A stretch of DNA of 64,000 nucleotides from positions 614,449 to 678,448 of the forward strand of contig NZ_LN879466.1 of assembly GCF_001403635.1 (NCBI RefSeq), given 5' to 3'. Numbering within the stretch: position 1 is the first letter of the stretch; the number at the start of each line of letters is the position of its first letter. The stretch comes from Clostridium massiliamazoniense (GTDB taxonomy: Bacteria > Bacillota > Clostridia > Clostridiales > Clostridiaceae). A program made the position numbers and the translations under genes. This document shows positions 1 through 9,519 of the stretch, one piece after another. The notes under the pieces are model-generated. The model saw only the letters and a list, made by a program, of their open reading frames with translations, searched no databases and was not told the DNA's origin.

Positions 1-237
1 ATATACTTAGGAATATATGTAGCAATAGGATGGTTAGCAATTTATGCAATTAAAAAAAGAAAACACTTTAGTTCTATTGGAGCTTTAATACTTTATGCTA
101 ATATTGTTAGTATAGTTCTTTGGAGTGTTTTTCAAAACTCTTTGAGTATACCTATATTAATATTAAATATATTAGTAGTTATAGTATTAGAATTGTTAAT
201 TAAATTTTTGCTCAATAAAGTTAAAATGATAAATTAG
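1..237 (+). CDS. C-terminal part of a membrane protein (5' end outside window)
   Basis: Reading frame 1 is open from the first base to a TAG at 235. It encodes about 78 residues that are almost entirely hydrophobic, with three likely membrane segments separated by a basic loop (IKKRKH) and ending in a basic tail. The start lies upstream of the window. A terminator-like hairpin follows at 285. The family is not recognisable from this fragment; it looks like a small integral membrane protein. Confidence 0.6.
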   Translation: MYLGIYVAIGWLAIYAIKKRKHFSSIGALILYANIVSIVLWSVFQNSLSIPILILNILVVIVLELLIKFLLNKVKMIN

Positions 238-284
238 TTATTAAGTGATTTTTATTTTAGTGTATTGAAAATTAAATTTTATTA

Positions 285-320
285 GGTTACATTTTTCAAG
301 TGAGAAATGTAGCCTTTTAT
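285..320 (+). terminator. Rho-independent terminator after the partial membrane gene
   Basis: GGTTACATTTTTC pairs with GAGAAATGTAGCC across a four-base loop, followed by TTTTAT. The pairing includes G-U wobbles. Confidence 0.75.
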
Positions 321-809
321 TATTTAATCAATTTTTAATTTTGTTTTATCTAATTTTTCCAACAAATAAAGATATATTTTTTTAAGTTACTTTAATAATT
401 ATGTAAAATAATACTATTATTACTCACTAAATGTATATTTAACTACTTTTGAATAAATAGATTTAATTTATTATATTAGATAGTAGGGAAAAAAGAAAAA
501 TATTATAGTCATAAATTTGTTTAAAATTTAATAAGATTTTAGAGAATGATATTAAATAAAAATCTATTTGATTAGGGAATAAAGGATAAAATGTATAATA
601 GAAACTAATTATCCTATTTACGACCTAAATGTTAAAAAATAGTTAAAATGTATTTTAATGATTGAAATGATGTGGACAAGGTGGAAATATGATGGTAGAA
701 TAAGTTATGAAATCAAGAAAAAAGAAAATAAACCTAATAATTGTATCTGATTAGATATAATATATCTTGAAAATTAGGTTATAATAACATATTTTAGGGG
801 GAAGTTTTA
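321..809 (+). other. Long AT-rich leader/promoter region of the surface-protein gene
   Basis: No gene is visible in these roughly 490 bases. TATAAT hexamers occur at 756 and 780, but neither has a good -35 at 17 bases. A strong GGGGGAAG ribosome binding site precedes the ATG at 810. A long untranslated leader would fit a highly expressed surface protein, but no known riboswitch was recognised. Confidence 0.4.
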
Positions 810-3473
810 ATGAATAAAAAGGTTATTACAGCGGCTTTAACTGGGGTTTTAACAACAGGTATGGTAGCACCAGCTATGGCAAATACAACTAAGGATGCAG
901 CAACGATATATAGAAATGCATATGATGCAACAATGAAAGCAAAGGACTTTAAAAGTGAAGACGTTAATGAAGTTCAAACTGTTATATTAGAAGCAAGATC
1001 AGCAATAAAAGAATTAAAGGTTTTAGCTACAGAAAAAGATAATAAAGAATGGTTAGGAAATGTAAATGACTGGTCAACAATAGTTGATGGAGTACAACAA
1101 CCAATATTATCAAAAATAATTAAAGTTGTTGAGCCAATGAATAAAAAATTAGAAGCTGGAGAAGCTGTTTCTCAAGAAGAAATAAACGCTGCAGTAGCTT
1201 TAATTCCAACTGATTTACCATTAGTTTGGAAAAATGATTATACTTCAATTACAGATAAAGCACAAACTAAATTAGTTGATGAAGCTTTTGCTGCTTTAAA
1301 GAAAGCTGAAACAGAAAAAACTGCTGCATTAGTTAAAGAAGCTCAAGCTAAGATTGATGTTATAAAGAAGTCAACTAAGACTGCTGTAATTAAGCAAGCA
1401 GAAGTTTTCCAAGGAAGATTAGATGCTATCAAATTATATGATTTAAATATAACAAAAGTTATTAATATAACTACAACAAGTGTAGAAGTTGAGTTCGAAG
1501 CTTTAACTGAAGAGTTAAAAGATGTAACTGTAGAAGTTAAAGATGAAAAAGGTAATTCGCATGTTGTAAAAGCTATAAAAGTAATGGATAAGGGTGATAA
1601 AACTGCTACATTCAAATTAGAAGAAGCTTTAAAAGAACTTCCAACTGGTGAGTGGACTGTTAATGAAGTTAAATATGATGCTCAAGAGCCAAGAACTGTA
1701 GAAGCAGTTAAAAAAGCAGTTTCAGAAGAAAACCAAATAAACTTAATGAAGGCTTTAAATACTAAATACTTCAAAAATGTAATAGAAGATAATGCTCCAT
1801 TATATATGACTAAATTAAAGGAAGCCGATTCAAAAGATACAATAGCTGAAATTCAAAAAATAATTGAAGATGCTAATCAAAATATAGATAAAGATACATT
1901 AATAAAACCAGTTGTAGAGGCTGCTAAAAATCAAAATCAAAGTGGCGTTTTAAAAGGTTTAAAAGCTGCTGGTGTTGAGTTAGTTAATGATGCATGGATA
2001 AAAGACTATACTTCAGCTATTAAAACAATAGCAGAAGCACCTAATGCAAAAGTAACATTTAATAATGTACAAGATACAATAAATGCTAAAAATATATCAA
2101 AATTAAGTGATTTAAGTTCATACAAAAAGGGAGCAAAAGTAAATAAAGTTGAGGAAGGAATAACTACAGTTAATAATTTCTATCCAGAAAACTCAGAAGC
2201 TAACAAAAAAGCTAAAGCAGATAAAGTGAAAGAGTTGAATAAATATTCTGCAATAGTAGCAGTTGTTAGATCTGAAAGTAAAGGTGAGCTAGGTAAAAAT
2301 TTAAAAGCTCTTGATGCTGTTACAACTGATAAGGAATTTAAATATAGTTCAGTAAATGAAAATATTATGAGTTCTTATGTAGAAGTTTGCGAAGTTGAAG
2401 CTAAAGAAATAACAGAAACAACTATATTAACACTTGAAGAAATTACAGGAACTAATGGTATTTTAGCAACTGGACAAGAAAAAGCAAATATTAATGTAAC
2501 ATTAAAGGTAAGTAAAGCTGCAAATGCAATTAATACAGCAGAAGCTACAAGTGCTAATTCAGCAACAGATAGCCAAAAGGAAGAATTTAAAAAAGCATTG
2601 ATAGAATTAGCTAATACATTAAATGATAAAGATACATTAGATGCAGAGAAAGATATAGTTAGCGATAGATTAGTTAAATATGCTAATAGATTATCACAAA
2701 AAGAGGCAACTGACAATTCTGTGAAATTAGATGGATTTACAGATGCTAATGTTAATAATATAAGCTCTGCAGATGCTAGCCTTATAGCTGGAGAAGTAAA
2801 AAATTACAATAATACTTTTGCAACAGCAGAAATAACAGAAATTAAAAATGCAGCTGATGCTCCAACGATGTTAGCTAAAATGAAATCAGATGTATTAGGA
2901 ATTGAAAATATAGAGGATGCAAATGCTAGTGCTTATTTTGCAGAAATAGGTTTGATTAGAGCTGATTCAAACAGTAATTATTCAACTAAAGAACTTCAAA
3001 GAGTTGTAGATTTGATAAATGCTAGAGTGAGATTAGCAAGTGCTGGAACTTTAGATAAATTTGAAGAAGAAATAATCAAAATGATGAATCTTAAAGGGAT
3101 TTCAGTAAAAGGATTAAGTAAAGCACAAACTTCAGATGCAGTTTATGAAATGTTCAAGGCTAAAACAGAATCAACAGATTTATCAACTGTTAAGAAGGTA
3201 GATGATTTATTTAAAACAGCTAATACTGAAAGAAGTACTACAATTACAAGTTTAAATGAGGCTATAAGAAATAAAACAGCTTCAACAGTTGTAGGAGAAT
3301 TAGAAAAAATTTCTGAAGAGTATAAAAATCATGATAATCAAGTTTTAAAATCAGATGTTGCAGCTAGAATAATAGAAAATGCTCCAATAAATTCTGATGG
3401 AACTTACAAAGGATATAATTTTGTGAATTATGCTCAAGTAAGAACACTTTTAGCAGAATATAATATAAAATAA
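810..3473 (+). CDS. Large secreted surface (putative S-layer) protein, probable SecA2 client
   Basis: An 887-residue protein that opens with a clear signal peptide (MNKKVITAALTGVLTTG, then Ala-rich, likely cleavage after AMA). The rest is Lys/Glu/Ala/Thr-rich, largely helical, with one more beta-like stretch near residues 215-290. I see no SLH, CWB2, LysM or LPXTG motif, so the mode of wall attachment is unknown. Its size, secretion signal, strong RBS, long leader, and position upstream of a SLAP-domain gene and secA2 match the S-layer/SecA2 arrangement known from Bacillus anthracis and Clostridioides difficile. The S-layer role and SecA2 dependence are inferences from context. A hairpin directly after the stop probably sets it apart as the abundant transcript. 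Confidence 0.7.
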   Translation: MNKKVITAALTGVLTTGMVAPAMANTTKDAATIYRNAYDATMKAKDFKSEDVNEVQTVILEARSAIKELKVLATEKDNKEWLGNVNDWSTIVDGVQQPILSKIIKVVEPMNKKLEAGEAVSQEEINAAVALIPTDLPLVWKNDYTSITDKAQTKLVDEAFAALKKAETEKTAALVKEAQAKIDVIKKSTKTAVIKQAEVFQGRLDAIKLYDLNITKVINITTTSVEVEFEALTEELKDVTVEVKDEKGNSHVVKAIKVMDKGDKTATFKLEEALKELPTGEWTVNEVKYDAQEPRTVEAVKKAVSEENQINLMKALNTKYFKNVIEDNAPLYMTKLKEADSKDTIAEIQKIIEDANQNIDKDTLIKPVVEAAKNQNQSGVLKGLKAAGVELVNDAWIKDYTSAIKTIAEAPNAKVTFNNVQDTINAKNISKLSDLSSYKKGAKVNKVEEGITTVNNFYPENSEANKKAKADKVKELNKYSAIVAVVRSESKGELGKNLKALDAVTTDKEFKYSSVNENIMSSYVEVCEVEAKEITETTILTLEEITGTNGILATGQEKANINVTLKVSKAANAINTAEATSANSATDSQKEEFKKALIELANTLNDKDTLDAEKDIVSDRLVKYANRLSQKEATDNSVKLDGFTDANVNNISSADASLIAGEVKNYNNTFATAEITEIKNAADAPTMLAKMKSDVLGIENIEDANASAYFAEIGLIRADSNSNYSTKELQRVVDLINARVRLASAGTLDKFEEEIIKMMNLKGISVKGLSKAQTSDAVYEMFKAKTESTDLSTVKKVDDLFKTANTERSTTITSLNEAIRNKTASTVVGELEKISEEYKNHDNQVLKSDVAARIIENAPINSDGTYKGYNFVNYAQVRTLLAEYNIK

Positions 3474-3511
3474 AAAATAAACTTAAATATTTAGAGATTG
3501 AAGTAATAAGT

Positions 3512-3545
3512 AAAGGATAGGATTAATTAATCCTATCCTTTGTTA
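3512..3545 (+). terminator. Strong hairpin between the surface-protein gene and its downstream genes
   Basis: AAAGGATAGGATTA (3512-3525) pairs perfectly with TAATCCTATCCTTT (3528-3541) over 14 bp. Only a short T tract follows, and the next gene starts 15 bases later with its own RBS. It looks like a leaky terminator or an mRNA-stabilising stem that lowers expression of the downstream genes. Confidence 0.75.
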
Positions 3546-3559
3546 ATATGGGGGATTAA

Positions 3560-4504
3560 ATGAAAAAGAGTGTAATTATTACAAGTAGCATTGGTAGAAA
3601 AGTTAATGAATTTTCATTGAATTTAAATAATGTTGATGATTTTGAAGAATTACATCTGTCTATGGACCATATTATGGCCAATGGGGCAAAGGCTATAGAA
3701 AATAGAGATTATAAAAGGGCTAAGGATTATATGTTACTGGCTGATAAAATTAATGGAGATAAGCTAGATGATAGAATAATTAATTTTAAATTAAGGGTAC
3801 TTCTTTTAGAAGCAATAAGTGAAATTGAAGTTTCAGAGGATATAATTGAAAAAATAAAAGTATACATAAAGTTAAAAAATATAGATAGTAGAGTTAGATT
3901 AAGTTATGATTTAAATTATGATGTTAAAGTTGAAGAAGCTTTGAGTCTAAGCTCTAGTAATTTGAAAAGGGTAGTTGAGGAAGTAAAAAATTACATAAGG
4001 AATAATGAAAGATTCAATATAGAATTTTTAGAAGCTCTTGGAGAAACAAAAATAATAAACAATGATAATGAATTGATAAAAAAGTTAGAGAATTCAAGAA
4101 AAGAGATAGAGATAAAAATTTTCAAATTAAGCAATGATAGTTTTATAGAGAGATTAGCATTTGAATTAGGAAATAAATTTGAAGATAAATTTTATAAAAG
4201 TGATGAATTTAAGGGAATATTAGATTTTAAAGATAAATTAGAAAATTATGAAGCTTTAGCACAGATGACTAATAAGCTTTATTTATTATATAAATTGAAC
4301 AATAAGGAAGATATAAATCTAGATAATGATTTACATGGGCTTTTAGGATATGACTATTCCATGTTACCAGAAGTTCATAGGGCTACAGTGAAAAGAAATG
4401 TAAGAGAAAATAATTACAGAAACATAGATGAATTTAACAATGCTATAAATTCTTTAATTGAAGAAATAAGGTCTATGGAAAAAAGAAATAGTTTATTTAT
4501 TTAA
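3560..4504 (+). CDS. Unknown cytosolic helical protein of the SecA2 locus
   Basis: A 314-residue protein without signal peptide or membrane segment; GGGGGATT precedes the ATG. It is rich in Lys, Glu and Asn and looks all-helical; residues 45-75 (GAKAIENRDYKRAKDYMLLA) read like one TPR-type helix pair. No family was recognised. It lies 18 bases upstream of the SLAP-domain gene and two genes before secA2, so a role as an accessory secretion or S-layer assembly factor is likely, but this rests on context only. Confidence 0.6.
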   Translation: MKKSVIITSSIGRKVNEFSLNLNNVDDFEELHLSMDHIMANGAKAIENRDYKRAKDYMLLADKINGDKLDDRIINFKLRVLLLEAISEIEVSEDIIEKIKVYIKLKNIDSRVRLSYDLNYDVKVEEALSLSSSNLKRVVEEVKNYIRNNERFNIEFLEALGETKIINNDNELIKKLENSRKEIEIKIFKLSNDSFIERLAFELGNKFEDKFYKSDEFKGILDFKDKLENYEALAQMTNKLYLLYKLNNKEDINLDNDLHGLLGYDYSMLPEVHRATVKRNVRENNYRNIDEFNNAINSLIEEIRSMEKRNSLFI

Positions 4505-4522
4505 GACATAGGTGGTAATTAT

Positions 4523-5326
4523 ATGAATAATGGGAATTTGATTAATATAAGTTTACAGGAAAAAAGTGATAGAAGTTCTTATCTTAATAATTTATTGTTT
4601 GAGGAATTAAAAGAGATAATTTTGACGGAAGAATTATATGAGGGAGCTTTAAGCTTAGTTACAAAATATATATATGTAAATAATTATTTTATAGAGTTTG
4701 GTATTTTTATTATTAATAACTCGGAGAAAGAAATATACATTGAAAAAATACCTTTATCTATAATGGAAGATGCAAGAAAGTTAGTAGATTACAATTTAGT
4801 AATAAAGGAGAATTTTAAACCTAAAAAAGCTCATTTTCATGAATTAAAAATTCCTTTAGAAATACTAAATAAAGTAGTGGAAGAAAAATCATTAAAGCTA
4901 ACTTTAGGAAATCTTAGGAACTTAAAGTATGAGGAAGTATATAATTTAGAAATAGTTGATTTAGATAAGGTAGAAAGTAAGTCTATAGCTAGAAAGCTTA
5001 AGAAATTTGTAAAAAGTACAACGGGAATAGAAAGAAATTATCTTACAATAAATAAACATTCTATAAGTAAAGATAAAGCAGGAAATGTAAATGTTGTATT
5101 ATTATTTAGGAATTCATCAGATAAGGATTTAAAGTTAAAAACACTGCCTATAAATATATATACTGAAAATAATTTATTATGTTATAGACAAGTATGCTCA
5201 TTAGGAGATGATTTTTTAATTCCTAAAAATAAAGGAAGTTTTTATATAATGGAAATATCTAAGGAAGAATTTCCAGTTGAAGCTGTAAGTAATTTAGAGA
5301 ATTGTAGAATTGATTTTATAAGATAA
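4523..5326 (+). CDS. SLAP-domain protein, probable SecA2/S-layer assembly accessory factor
   Basis: A 267-residue protein with no signal peptide. Two similar modules are visible, at about residues 45-115 and 165-260. Each has the SLAP pattern: strands around an asparagine (FIINNS, LLFRNS), a lysine-rich turn, then LPI/IPL, then a strand and an acidic-hydrophobic end. SLAP domains are known from accessory Sec S-layer assembly proteins encoded beside secA2 in Bacillus. Translation follows GGTGG at 4511. The domain call is by pattern recognition and should be tested by profile search; the role follows from the family and from secA2 just downstream. Confidence 0.55.
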   Translation: MNNGNLINISLQEKSDRSSYLNNLLFEELKEIILTEELYEGALSLVTKYIYVNNYFIEFGIFIINNSEKEIYIEKIPLSIMEDARKLVDYNLVIKENFKPKKAHFHELKIPLEILNKVVEEKSLKLTLGNLRNLKYEEVYNLEIVDLDKVESKSIARKLKKFVKSTTGIERNYLTINKHSISKDKAGNVNVVLLFRNSSDKDLKLKTLPINIYTENNLLCYRQVCSLGDDFLIPKNKGSFYIMEISKEEFPVEAVSNLENCRIDFIR

Positions 5327-5330
5327 AATG

Positions 5331-5412
5331 ATAGGAGCTGTAAAAGATTAATTAGATTTTAGAGTGCTTTTGATACTTTAAAGGAAAAGAATTTTTTAAG
5401 CTCCTATTTATT
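5331..5412 (+). terminator. Long-loop hairpin before secA2, possible terminator/attenuator
   Basis: ATAGGAGCT at 5331 pairs with AGCTCCTAT ending at 5407, enclosing about 59 bases that could form a further A/T-rich stem; TTTATT follows. secA2 begins about 130 bases later, so it may be transcribed partly from its own promoter. Confidence 0.45.
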
Positions 5413-5539
5413 ATGTAGAATAAATGAAGCAATGTTAATAATAAATAAAATAAAAATGAAAATTATTGTAAATTAAGATAGTAAAATATATACTTTAAGT
5501 ATAAATTATAGAAAAATACTGAATAGGATGTGTTTAATT

Positions 5540-7897
5540 GTGATTAAGGGGTTATTAAATCTTTTTGGAGATTATAGCAAAAATGAAATAAAAGTTATTA
5601 CTTCAAAAATAGAACAGGTAGAAGCGTTAGATAGTGAATTTAGTAAGTTAACAGATGAGCAATTAAAAAATAAAACAGAAGAATTTCGAAAAAGGCTTAA
5701 AGCTGGAGAAACTTTAGATGACATACTAATTGAAGCTTTTGCAACGGTTAGAGAAGCTGCTTATAGGGTTTTAGGGATGAAACATTATAGAGTTCAAATG
5801 ATAGGTGGACTTATAATACATCAAGGGAGAGTTGCTGAAATGAAAACAGGGGAAGGAAAAACATTGGTAGCAACATTACCTGCTTATTTAAATGGATTAG
5901 ATGGTAAGGGAGTACATATTTTAACTTCTAATGAGTATTTAGCAAAAAGAGATTCTGATGAAATGGGAGCAGTTCATAGGTTTTTAGGATTAACAGTAAG
6001 TTGTATACTTCACGAAATGGAAATTGATGAAAGAAGAGCAGCGTATAATTGTGATATTACCTATGGAACAACAAGTGAAGTTGGTTTTGATTATTTAAAA
6101 GATAATATGGTTACTGAAAAAGAAGAGAGAGTTCAAAGAGGGCTTAACTATGTCATAATAGATGAAATAGATTCTATATTAATAGATGAAGCAAGAACCC
6201 CTCTTATAATATCTGGAGGAGAAACAGAAAGTTCAGATTATTACATAGAAATAGATGAATTTGCAAAAAAGTTAAAAAAAGATATTGATTTTGAGGTTGA
6301 TGAGAAGAAAAAAGCAGTAACATTAACGCCAGAAGGAATAAAAAAAATAGAGAAATATTTTAAGATAGAAAATTATGGGGATTTAGAAAATGTAAAGTTA
6401 CAACATCATTTAACTCAAGCAATGAAAGCTAATTATACTATGTCTAAAGATATTGATTATATTATAAACGACAAGGATGAAGTTTTAATAGTAGATTTAT
6501 CTACGGGTAGAGTTATGGATGGAAGGAGGTTTTCTGATGGTTTACATCAAGCTATTGAAGCAAAAGAAGAAGTTGAGGTTCAAGCAGAATCAAAAACATT
6601 AGCAACAATAACACTTCAAAATCTTTTCAGAATGTATAATAAATTAAGTGGTATGAGCGGAACTGTTTTAAGTGAAGAAAAGGAATTTAGAGAAGTTTAT
6701 GATGTTGATGTTATAACTATACCTACAAATAAGCCAATTCAAAGAATAGATAATGGTACGGTTGTATATAAAACACTAAGTGCTAAGTATGACGCAATAG
6801 TTAAAGATATTGAAGAAACTTATAGAAAGGGACAACCAGTCCTTGTAGGAACATCTAGTATACAAAAATCAGAAGATATATCAGCTATTTTAAAAAGAAA
6901 AGGAATACCACATAATGTGCTGAATGCGAAAAGTCATAAATTAGAGGCTGAAATAATAAAGGAAGCTGGTAAAGTTGGAAAGGTTACTATAGCAACCAAT
7001 ATGGCAGGAAGAGGAACTGATATAAAGTTACCTAAGGAGAGCTTAGATTTAGGTGGTCTTAAAATAATAGGAACTGAAAGGCATGATTCTGTAAGAGTAG
7101 ATAATCAATTAAGAGGACGTGCTGGAAGACAAGGAGAAATAGGCGAATCATTAATTTATGTATCCTTAGAGGATGATGTAATGAAAAATTATATTTCAGA
7201 GAAGTATAAAAAGATTTTAGATAAATTAGAATTAGATGAAAAAAAAGCCATAGAGTTCTCTAAAATAAATACAGTAGTAGATAATGCTCAAAAGGCAGTA
7301 GAAGGGGATAGCTTTGCGGCAAGAAAGGATGTTATTGGATATGATGATGTTTTAGATAAACAAAGACATGTTATCTACGAGCAAAGAAATATAATCTTAG
7401 AAAAAGATTCAATAGAGGATGAAGTTTTAAAAATGATAGAATTTACAGTTAATTATTTAACAACAGAATACTATAATGGTAATCAAGATATTAAAAAGGA
7501 AACTGAGAGAAAAATAAGAGAAATATTTTTAATAGATAATAATGAGAGACTTTCATTTGCAAATAAAGAAACTTTAGCAGAAAATTTATATAAAAAAGCA
7601 AAAAGTTTTTATGATGGGCAGAAAATAAACTTAGGTTTAGAGGAATTTGATAAAAGGCAAAGAAAGGGTATTTTAGATTCTGTTGATAAATATTGGATAG
7701 AATATTTAAGTGAAGTTGATTATTTAAAATTAGGGATAGGTTTAAGGAGTATGAAACAACAAGATCCTGTTCAAGCATTTCAAATAGAAGCAAGTGATAT
7801 GTTTATAAAGGCAACTGAAGTAATAAGAATTGAAAGTACCAGAGAAATATTTAAAAATTTAAAAAAGGTTACTGAAACAACAGTTAATTTAGTTTAG
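5540..7897 (+). CDS. secA2: Accessory Sec translocase ATPase SecA2
   Basis: A SecA-family DEAD motor that drives export of a subset of proteins through SecYEG. The nucleotide-binding fold shows KTGEGKT (about residue 104), a DEID Walker B with the following IDEARTPLIISGG, and NMAGRGTDI plus the RGRAGRQGEIGES motif VI region. At about 785 residues it is shorter than housekeeping SecA, and the C-terminus lacks the Cys/His zinc-binding tail, as in SecA2 proteins. I place the start at the GTG at 5540: AGGATGTG at 5525 is well spaced for it, whereas an ATG at 5528 would overlap that RBS. It follows the SLAP-domain gene and is closely followed by a small membrane-anchored protein. Confidence 0.92.
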   Translation: MIKGLLNLFGDYSKNEIKVITSKIEQVEALDSEFSKLTDEQLKNKTEEFRKRLKAGETLDDILIEAFATVREAAYRVLGMKHYRVQMIGGLIIHQGRVAEMKTGEGKTLVATLPAYLNGLDGKGVHILTSNEYLAKRDSDEMGAVHRFLGLTVSCILHEMEIDERRAAYNCDITYGTTSEVGFDYLKDNMVTEKEERVQRGLNYVIIDEIDSILIDEARTPLIISGGETESSDYYIEIDEFAKKLKKDIDFEVDEKKKAVTLTPEGIKKIEKYFKIENYGDLENVKLQHHLTQAMKANYTMSKDIDYIINDKDEVLIVDLSTGRVMDGRRFSDGLHQAIEAKEEVEVQAESKTLATITLQNLFRMYNKLSGMSGTVLSEEKEFREVYDVDVITIPTNKPIQRIDNGTVVYKTLSAKYDAIVKDIEETYRKGQPVLVGTSSIQKSEDISAILKRKGIPHNVLNAKSHKLEAEIIKEAGKVGKVTIATNMAGRGTDIKLPKESLDLGGLKIIGTERHDSVRVDNQLRGRAGRQGEIGESLIYVSLEDDVMKNYISEKYKKILDKLELDEKKAIEFSKINTVVDNAQKAVEGDSFAARKDVIGYDDVLDKQRHVIYEQRNIILEKDSIEDEVLKMIEFTVNYLTTEYYNGNQDIKKETERKIREIFLIDNNERLSFANKETLAENLYKKAKSFYDGQKINLGLEEFDKRQRKGILDSVDKYWIEYLSEVDYLKLGIGLRSMKQQDPVQAFQIEASDMFIKATEVIRIESTREIFKNLKKVTETTVNLV

Positions 7898-7905
7898 GAG
7901 GAAAT

Positions 7906-8394
7906 ATGGAAGTAACTAAAAAAAGGTTATTAAAAGAAAGTACTATATGGGTAGTTTTAATAATAATAACATTTATAGGAACTAATATATATAATAAAAA
8001 TAAGCCAGAAAATATAATAAGTGATGCTTATCAAAAAATATATAATTATACTATAGAAGTTCAAAAATTAGAAAAAAGTGATATAACTGCAGTTCAGGAA
8101 TGTTTAGATAATGGTAGGAAAGAGTTAAGCAAATTAAGGAAAAAAATAGAACTTAACGATGAAATGAATAGTCAATTTAATAGTTTATCAAGTCAATTTG
8201 ATAAAACACAGGAAAGTATAATAACAGTAGCAAAAGAAAAAATTAAATTATTACAAGTAGATATTAAAGAGGGAAAAGATACTAAAGATCTTAGAGAAGA
8301 AATAAATAATATAATAAAATCATTAGAAAATGGTAATTCTAAAAGAGCAAAATCAGCAGCAGAAAACTTAAATAAAATAATGGATAATTTATAA
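7906..8394 (+). CDS. Small membrane-anchored coiled-coil protein downstream of secA2
   Basis: 162 residues, starting 8 bases after the secA2 stop with the RBS TTTAGGAGG overlapping the end of secA2, so it is surely co-transcribed. Residues about 14-30 form one membrane segment (WVVLIIITFIGTNIY); the remainder is an extracytoplasmic, highly charged helical region with coiled-coil character (repeated ELSKLRKK, LREEINNIIK). No family recognised. It may be a surface or secretion accessory factor, judged by location only. Confidence 0.6.
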   Translation: MEVTKKRLLKESTIWVVLIIITFIGTNIYNKNKPENIISDAYQKIYNYTIEVQKLEKSDITAVQECLDNGRKELSKLRKKIELNDEMNSQFNSLSSQFDKTQESIITVAKEKIKLLQVDIKEGKDTKDLREEINNIIKSLENGNSKRAKSAAENLNKIMDNL

Positions 8395-8413
8395 AAAAGG
8401 AGTGTGAAATAGC

Positions 8414-8866
8414 ATGTGGGGGGATAACTTAAAGAAAGTAATAGATGAGAAAAAAATGTACGATGAAGAAGTAAATTGAGGTGCATCTAAAGAAGAAATT
8501 GCTAGACTGATAGAAGAAGCAAACAAAAAATTAAATGTAGAAATACCTAAAGAATATTTGGACATTATATCAAAGATAAATGGAATTGAATTTAATGGAT
8601 TTATTCTATATGGTGTAGATGAGTATTTATTAGAACATCAAATTAATTAAAGTATATATGGATCAGTTGATTCAAATCAAATATGGTATGAGAATGAAGA
8701 ACAAAAAAAGTATTTATTCCTGGGGGAAAGCAATATTAGTTGGTATGTTTACGAATATAAAAACAAGTGTTTTAATGAACTTGATAATCCATCAGGAAGG
8801 GAAAGCAATAAATTTAATAGTTTCTATGAGATGTTTAATAAGATATTAATAGATGCAGTAATGTAA
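8414..8866 (+). pseudogene. SMI1/KNR4 (SUKH) YrhA-family immunity gene with two in-frame stops
   Basis: One continuous 150-codon frame starts at an ATG with AGGAG at 8399. It reads as a YrhA-like SUKH protein: EIPKEYLDIISKINGIEFNG, ILYGVDEYLLEHQ, QIWYENEEQKKYLFLGESN, ISWYVYEYK. TGA at 8477 and TAA at 8648 interrupt it, without any frameshift. Both are one transition away from plausible sense codons (TGG or CGA, and CAA). SUKH proteins neutralise nuclease-type polymorphic toxins. The sense ORF that begins inside it at 8658 is in a different frame and is not a gene. It is the first of three broken toxin/immunity genes here. Confidence 0.85.
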
Positions 8867-8917
8867 TAGTTCATTGTATAATAAATAGATGATTAACTGT
8901 ATAAAAAATAATAAACG

Positions 8918-9516
8918 TAGAATCTAGTTAAATCAATAAGAGTAGATGAATTATTGCAAAACTATTTAGGAGCAAAGGTTTTTGGAGCAGCTAATATAGC
9001 AGACGATGTAGGGAAAATCAAAGTATCGAAAAACGTGAAAGTAGCAGGAAAACTAAAAAATTCAGGTTTTATTAATAAAATAAAAAATATGAATTTACCA
9101 GTAGGTTTTAAGTATAAAGAAGCTTATGGAGTACAATATGCAGGAATTTCAGGAAGTAATATGGAATAAAAGTACCAGCGGGATTAGAAGTCAAAAAGTT
9201 AGATGATATAATAAGTTATATTAAATCTAATAAAGTTGGTGGAGTTAAAAATGGTACTAAAACTGAAAAAACTATATCAAAAATAGATGAAATAGAAGTA
9301 AAGTTTAATTATAAGACTAAGTATGATGAAGCTGAATTTACTAGGTAATTAGCAGATCAAGAAGCTGGTATAAACAAATTAACAGTTGATAAGGATTTAA
9401 AGAATAGAGAAAGATACATTGCTGAAGGTAGAGAAATAGAAGGAAATGCAGCATAGCAAGCAGTAAGAAAAGAAATTAATATACTTCAATGTAAAATTAA
9501 AATACTAGGAGGGTAA
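8918..9516 (+). pseudogene. Decayed polymorphic toxin with Ntox15-type nuclease domain
   Basis: The frame is open from after a TAG (8915-8917) and lacks its 5' part. Around 9163 a one-base loss shifts the frame (SGSN-M then GIKVPAGLEVKKL). Further on it reads YKTKYDEAEFTR-stop-LADQEAGINKLTV, then KNRERYIAEGREIEGNAA-stop-QAVRKEI, ending in TAA at 9514. That is the N-terminal half of the Ntox15 (polymorphic toxin type 15) domain; the catalytic HxxD part expected further on is missing. Both internal stops (9346, 9454) fit a CAA or CAG codon changed by C to T. Family knowledge: Ntox15 toxins such as Agrobacterium Tde are DNases paired with GAD-like immunity proteins, and such a gene fragment follows directly. 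Confidence 0.75.
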
Positions 9517-9519
9517 TAG

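Noticed and set aside
8658-8849. 63-codon plus-strand ORF
   Set aside because: It lies out of frame inside the SUKH pseudogene, whose own frame gives a coherent family match.
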